Source of the DNA: CAYPCH01 sp964409165
GTDB lineage: Bacteria > Bacillota > Clostridia > Acetivibrionales > Acetivibrionaceae
Assembly (NCBI GenBank): GCA_964409165.1
Contig: CAYPCH010000144.1
Location: 1-7,463, forward strand
DNA: 7,463 nucleotides
Direction of reading: 5' to 3'
The position numbers and the translations under genes were made by a program. Below, in pieces: positions 4,142 through 7,463 of this stretch. Position 1 is the stretch's first letter; every line of letters starts with the position of its first letter. Below the pieces are notes generated by a model, which had not been told where the DNA came from, searched no databases, and saw nothing but the letters and a program-made list of their open reading frames with translations.

Positions 4142-6049
4142 ATGATAAATGTAACACTTAAAGATGGAAGCGTAAAGGAGTATAACAAGGGAATTTCCAT
4201 AAAGGAAGTTGCCGAAAGCATAAGTGCTGGATTGGCAAGAGTTGCGCTTGCGGGAGAAGTTGACGGAAAGGTAAGGGATTTGAGCTATCCGCTTAACGAT
4301 GATTGTGCGTTGAACCTGTTGACCTTTGATGATGAGGGAGCAAAACATGCATACAGGCATACTACGTCCCATGTTATGGCACAGGCTGTAAAAAGACTTT
4401 ACCCTGAGGCAAAGCTTGCAATAGGACCGTCAATAGAAAGTGGCTTTTACTATGATTTTGATGTAGACAGACCTTTTTCTATTGAAGATCTTGCAAAAAT
4501 TGAAGAAGAAATGAAAAAGATAATAAAGGACGATTTGAGGCTTGAGAGATTTACCCTGCCAAGAGATGAAGCCATAAAGTATATGGAGGAAAGAGGGGAA
4601 TCATACAAAGCTGAACTCATACGGGACTTGCCTGAGGATGAAACCATTTCGTTTTACAAACAGGGGGACTTTGTTGATCTCTGTGCAGGTCCGCATTTGG
4701 AGACAACCGGCAAGATAAAGGCTTATAAGCTTTTGTCGGTTGCAGGAGCATACTGGAGAGGGAGCGAAAAAAACAAGATGCTCCAGAGGATTTATGGTAC
4801 TTCATTTGCCAAAAAGAGTGACCTGGACGAGTATTTGTTCAGGCTTGAAGAAGCTAAGAAAAGAGATCATAGAAAACTTGGAAGAGAGCTTGATTTGTTT
4901 GATATATATGAAGAAGGACCAGGCTTTCCTTTTTTTATGCCTAAGGGGATGGTTTTAAGAAACCTTCTTGAAGATTATTGGCGTGAAGAGCATAAGAAAA
5001 GGGGATACCAAGAGATTAAAACCCCTATTATATTGAACGAGGAACTGTGGCATAGGTCGGGGCACTGGGATCACTACAAGGACAACATGTATTTTACAAA
5101 AATAGATGAAGGGGACTATGCAATAAAACCTATGAACTGTCCGGGAGGGATGCTTGCTTATAAAAGAAAACTTCATTCATACAGGGATCTTCCGCAGAGG
5201 ATGGGGGAACTTGGGCTTGTTCACAGGCATGAACTATCAGGTGCATTGCATGGATTAATGAGGGTAAGGTGCTTTACACAGGATGATGCTCACCTGTTTA
5301 TGACGCCTGACCAGATAAAAGACGAGGTTACAGGTGTTATAAATCTTATTGATGATTTCTATAATGTGTTTGGGTTCAAATACCATGTGGAGCTTTCAAC
5401 AAAGCCAGAGGATTCAATGGGAAGTTCTGAGCAGTGGGAAATAGCTACAAATGCTCTAAAAGATGCCCTTGAAGCAAGGTCTATGAAATACAAAATAAAT
5501 GAAGGTGATGGGGCTTTTTATGGACCAAAGATTGATTTCCATCTTGAGGATTCAATAGGACGTACCTGGCAGTGCGGTACAATACAGCTTGATTTTCAAA
5601 TGCCTGAGAGATTTGATTTAACTTATGTCGGTCCTGACGGTGAAAAGCACAGACCTGTTATGGTTCATAGGGTTGTGTTTGGAAGTATAGAAAGGTTTAT
5701 AGCAATACTGACCGAGCATTTTGCAGGGGCTTTTCCGGTATGGCTGTCCCCTGTGCAGGTTAAAATACTGCCGATAGTAGAAAAGCATCACGATTATGCT
5801 ATGGAAGTTAAAAAAACTCTTGAAGATAAGGGTATAAGGGTTGAGGTTGACCTGAGGAATGAAAAAATAGGCTATAAGATAAGAGAGGCGCAGCTTGAGA
5901 AGGCTCCTTACATGCTTGTAATAGGAGATAAGGAAATGGACAATAAATCTGTAGCCGTACGCTCAAGAAAAGATGGAGATTTGGGTTCTATTGAGGTTAA
6001 CAGTTTTATAGAAAAGATTGTTCAAGAAGTTGAAACAAAGACTATATAA
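4142..6049 (+). CDS. thrS: Threonyl-tRNA synthetase
   Basis: Charges tRNA-Thr with threonine in the cytoplasm (class II synthetase). 635 residues, normal for bacterial ThrRS. Domains in order: TGS (about 1-62, starting MINVTLKDGS); editing domain with HTTSH (73-77) and CAGPH (181-185), the HxxxH and CxxxH residues that clear mischarged serine; catalytic core with FPFFMPKGM (262-270, motif 1 region), the motif 2 region VHRHELSGALHG (360-371) and motif 3 RFIAILTEH (518-526); and the C-terminal anticodon-binding domain (about 537-635). Zinc and threonine ligands are present: C333 in MNCPGG, H384 in DDAH and H509 in MVHR. Nothing is missing or truncated. ATG 4142 follows AAGGAGGT by 8 nt. The gene is led by a threonine T-box with an ACT specifier, which independently confirms the amino acid. 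thyA begins 16 nt after the stop codon with no terminator between. Confidence 0.98.
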   Translation: MINVTLKDGSVKEYNKGISIKEVAESISAGLARVALAGEVDGKVRDLSYPLNDDCALNLLTFDDEGAKHAYRHTTSHVMAQAVKRLYPEAKLAIGPSIESGFYYDFDVDRPFSIEDLAKIEEEMKKIIKDDLRLERFTLPRDEAIKYMEERGESYKAELIRDLPEDETISFYKQGDFVDLCAGPHLETTGKIKAYKLLSVAGAYWRGSEKNKMLQRIYGTSFAKKSDLDEYLFRLEEAKKRDHRKLGRELDLFDIYEEGPGFPFFMPKGMVLRNLLEDYWREEHKKRGYQEIKTPIILNEELWHRSGHWDHYKDNMYFTKIDEGDYAIKPMNCPGGMLAYKRKLHSYRDLPQRMGELGLVHRHELSGALHGLMRVRCFTQDDAHLFMTPDQIKDEVTGVINLIDDFYNVFGFKYHVELSTKPEDSMGSSEQWEIATNALKDALEARSMKYKINEGDGAFYGPKIDFHLEDSIGRTWQCGTIQLDFQMPERFDLTYVGPDGEKHRPVMVHRVVFGSIERFIAILTEHFAGAFPVWLSPVQVKILPIVEKHHDYAMEVKKTLEDKGIRVEVDLRNEKIGYKIREAQLEKAPYMLVIGDKEMDNKSVAVRSRKDGDLGSIEVNSFIEKIVQEVETKTI

Positions 6050-6065
6050 GTGAGGTGCGTTTGTT

Positions 6066-6896
6066 TTGAGTAAGGCTGATAATATATTTATTTCAATGTG
6101 TAATGATATTCTTGAAAACGGAATGTCCTCTGAAGGGGAAATTGTAAGGGCAAGGTGGGATGACAATGTTCCTGCCCATACCATAAAGAAATTTGCGGTA
6201 GTTAATAGATATGACCTTTCAGAGGAATTTCCGATACTTACATTAAGACCTACAAATCTTAAGGCAGCTATTGATGAGTTGCTTTGGATATGGCAGAAGA
6301 AATCCAATAATATTAAAGAGCTTAACAGCCGTATCTGGGATAGTTGGGCCGATAAAGATGGTTCAATCGGAAAGGCATATGGGTATCAGTTAGGGCTTAA
6401 GCATACCTATAAAGAGGGAGAATTTGACCAGGTAGACAGGGTTTTATATGATTTGAAGCATAACCCTTACAGCAGAAGGATTATTGTTAATATGTACAAC
6501 CATTCAGATCTGCATGAGATGCACTTATATCCTTGTGCGTACAGCATGACCTTCAATGTTGCTGGAAGAAAGCTGAATGCAGTGCTTAATCAAAGGTCAC
6601 AGGATGTTCTTGTTGCTAATAACTGGAATGTTGTTCAATATTCAATTCTTGTGCATATGCTGGCACAGGTAAGTAATCTTGAGGTTGGAGAATTTGTACA
6701 TGTAATAGCCGATGCACACATATATGACAGACATATTCCTTTAGTTAAGGAGCTTATACAAAGAACAACTTTTTCGGCACCAAAGCTTGTTATAAATTCC
6801 GATAAAAAGAATTTTTACGACTTTAGGGTTGAAGACTTTGAGTTGGAAGGCTATCAGAAGGGTGCTCAGATCAAAAATATACCGGTAGCGATATAG
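6066..6896 (+). CDS. thyA: Thymidylate synthase (ThyA type)
   Basis: Methylates dUMP to dTMP using methylene-tetrahydrofolate, leaving dihydrofolate. 276 residues. Visible landmarks: ELLWIWQ (71-77, conserved Glu71), SRR (136-138, phosphate-binding arginines), catalytic Cys157 in LYPCAYS, QRSQD (176-180), Asn188, and DAHIYDRH (216-223) with the conserved His and Tyr. The C-terminus is PVAI, as expected. The ELLWIWQ-K-SN and IG-AYG-QLG stretches resemble the Bacillus subtilis ThyA/phage phi3T branch more than E. coli ThyA. The usual His after the catalytic Cys is Ala here, and the usual LGxPFN is VANNWN. The start is TTG (6066), with GAGGTG at 6052-6057, 8 nt upstream; no ATG fits as well. It is closely spaced behind thrS and overlaps the ribosome site of folA, so all three are probably one transcript. 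Confidence 0.95.
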   Translation: MSKADNIFISMCNDILENGMSSEGEIVRARWDDNVPAHTIKKFAVVNRYDLSEEFPILTLRPTNLKAAIDELLWIWQKKSNNIKELNSRIWDSWADKDGSIGKAYGYQLGLKHTYKEGEFDQVDRVLYDLKHNPYSRRIIVNMYNHSDLHEMHLYPCAYSMTFNVAGRKLNAVLNQRSQDVLVANNWNVVQYSILVHMLAQVSNLEVGEFVHVIADAHIYDRHIPLVKELIQRTTFSAPKLVINSDKKNFYDFRVEDFELEGYQKGAQIKNIPVAI

Positions 6897-6905
6897 GAGG
6901 TAGTG

Positions 6906-7397
6906 ATGAAAGCAATTGTTTCAGTTGATTTGAATTGGGGAATAGGTTACAAGGGCAATCTGTTGCAACGGATTCCTGAAGATATGAAGAACTTTAGGAA
7001 GCTCACTTTGGGTAAGATTGTGATAATGGGAAGAGAAACCTTTGAATCTCTGCCGGGAAAAGAACCATTGAAAGACAGGATAAATATTGTACTGAGCAAG
7101 AGTGGTAACGTAGATAATGAGAATGTAATATTGTGCAGGTCACTTGAGGAGCTTCTTTGTGAACTTGAAAAATACAAAACTGATGATATTTTTGTAATAG
7201 GCGGAGAAGCAGTTTACTCACAGTTGTTGCCGTTTTGCGATGAACTCTATGTTACTAAAATCGAAAACAGATATACTGCGGACAAGTATTTTCCTGACTT
7301 GGACAAGATTGAAGAGTGGAAATTGGTATCGGAAAGTGATATATTTGAATATAAGGATTTAAAATTCAGATACATGATATACGAAAAGGTACAATAA
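6906..7397 (+). CDS. folA: Dihydrofolate reductase
   Basis: Reduces dihydrofolate to tetrahydrofolate with NADPH, recycling the product of the ThyA reaction next door. 163 residues, normal length. Motifs: WGIG (11-14, start of the active-site loop), IPEDM (23-27) with the catalytic acid Asp26, MGRETFESLP (41-50, NADPH binding), FVIGGEAVY (96-104), and a C-terminal strand RYMIYEK. The near-universal Pro-Trp of the active-site loop (E. coli P21 and W22) is Leu20-Gln21 here, a variation I believe occurs in clostridial DHFRs. ATG 6906 is preferred over GTG 6903: AGGAGG (6895-6900) is 5 nt from the ATG but only 2 nt from the GTG. That ribosome site overlaps the thyA stop codon, suggesting translational coupling. 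The last 66 bases of the window show no terminator or further gene. Confidence 0.96.
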   Translation: MKAIVSVDLNWGIGYKGNLLQRIPEDMKNFRKLTLGKIVIMGRETFESLPGKEPLKDRINIVLSKSGNVDNENVILCRSLEELLCELEKYKTDDIFVIGGEAVYSQLLPFCDELYVTKIENRYTADKYFPDLDKIEEWKLVSESDIFEYKDLKFRYMIYEKVQ

Positions 7398-7463
7398 ATA
7401 ATTTTTTAAATTTGAGTTTCCCCATTTTTTAATATAGTGCTAAATAGTCCGGTTTGGCTGTGG

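Noticed and set aside
4740..4958. Open frames inside thrS, the receptor gene and folA on either strand (for example 4740-4958 plus, 2163-2351 plus, 6947-7177 minus)
   Set aside because: All lie within strongly supported coding genes, lack convincing ribosome sites and have compositions expected of shadow frames.
1..7463. CRISPR arrays, tRNA or rRNA genes, insertion sequences, prophage genes
   Set aside because: No regularly spaced repeats, tRNA-like cloverleaf, rRNA segments, transposase motifs or phage structural motifs were seen on either strand.

Overview
The window reads as an ordinary chromosomal segment of a low-GC, spore-forming, anaerobic Firmicute. A clostridium of the Ruminiclostridium/Acetivibrio type is my best guess, from AT-rich codon use, strong AGGAGG ribosome sites, a GerM-like spore lipoprotein, a T-box leader and clostridial-looking ThyA and DHFR sequences. 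The species is an inference; no rRNA or marker search was possible.

Layout. Bases 1-54 may be the last 17 codons of an upstream plus-strand gene. A plus-strand GerM-like lipoprotein with two GerMN domains follows (251-1243). A minus-strand signalling block then runs from 3546 down to 1342. It encodes a small STAS/SpoIIAA-like protein (3546-3136), a two-helix membrane protein with a methyl-accepting chemotaxis signalling domain (2971-1778), and a second small protein (1755-1342) that is about half identical to the first. Two paralogous small proteins flanking one chemoreceptor-like protein with almost no extracellular part is the least ordinary thing here, and the best candidate for an undescribed signalling module.

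A divergent intergenic region (3547-4141) separates this block from a plus-strand operon. It holds a textbook sigma-A promoter (TTGACA, 17 bp, TATAAT), a threonine T-box leader (specifier ACT, T-box AGGGTGGAACCACG, intrinsic terminator) and a further 128-nt structured stretch before thrS.

The operon is thrS (threonyl-tRNA synthetase), thyA (thymidylate synthase, TTG start) and folA (dihydrofolate reductase). The gaps are 16 and 9 nt, with no terminator between genes. ThyA makes dTMP and leaves dihydrofolate, which DHFR reduces back to tetrahydrofolate, so the last two genes form a functional pair. Because they lie behind thrS, their main transcript should pass through the threonine-responsive T-box. 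The window ends 66 nt after folA with no terminator visible.
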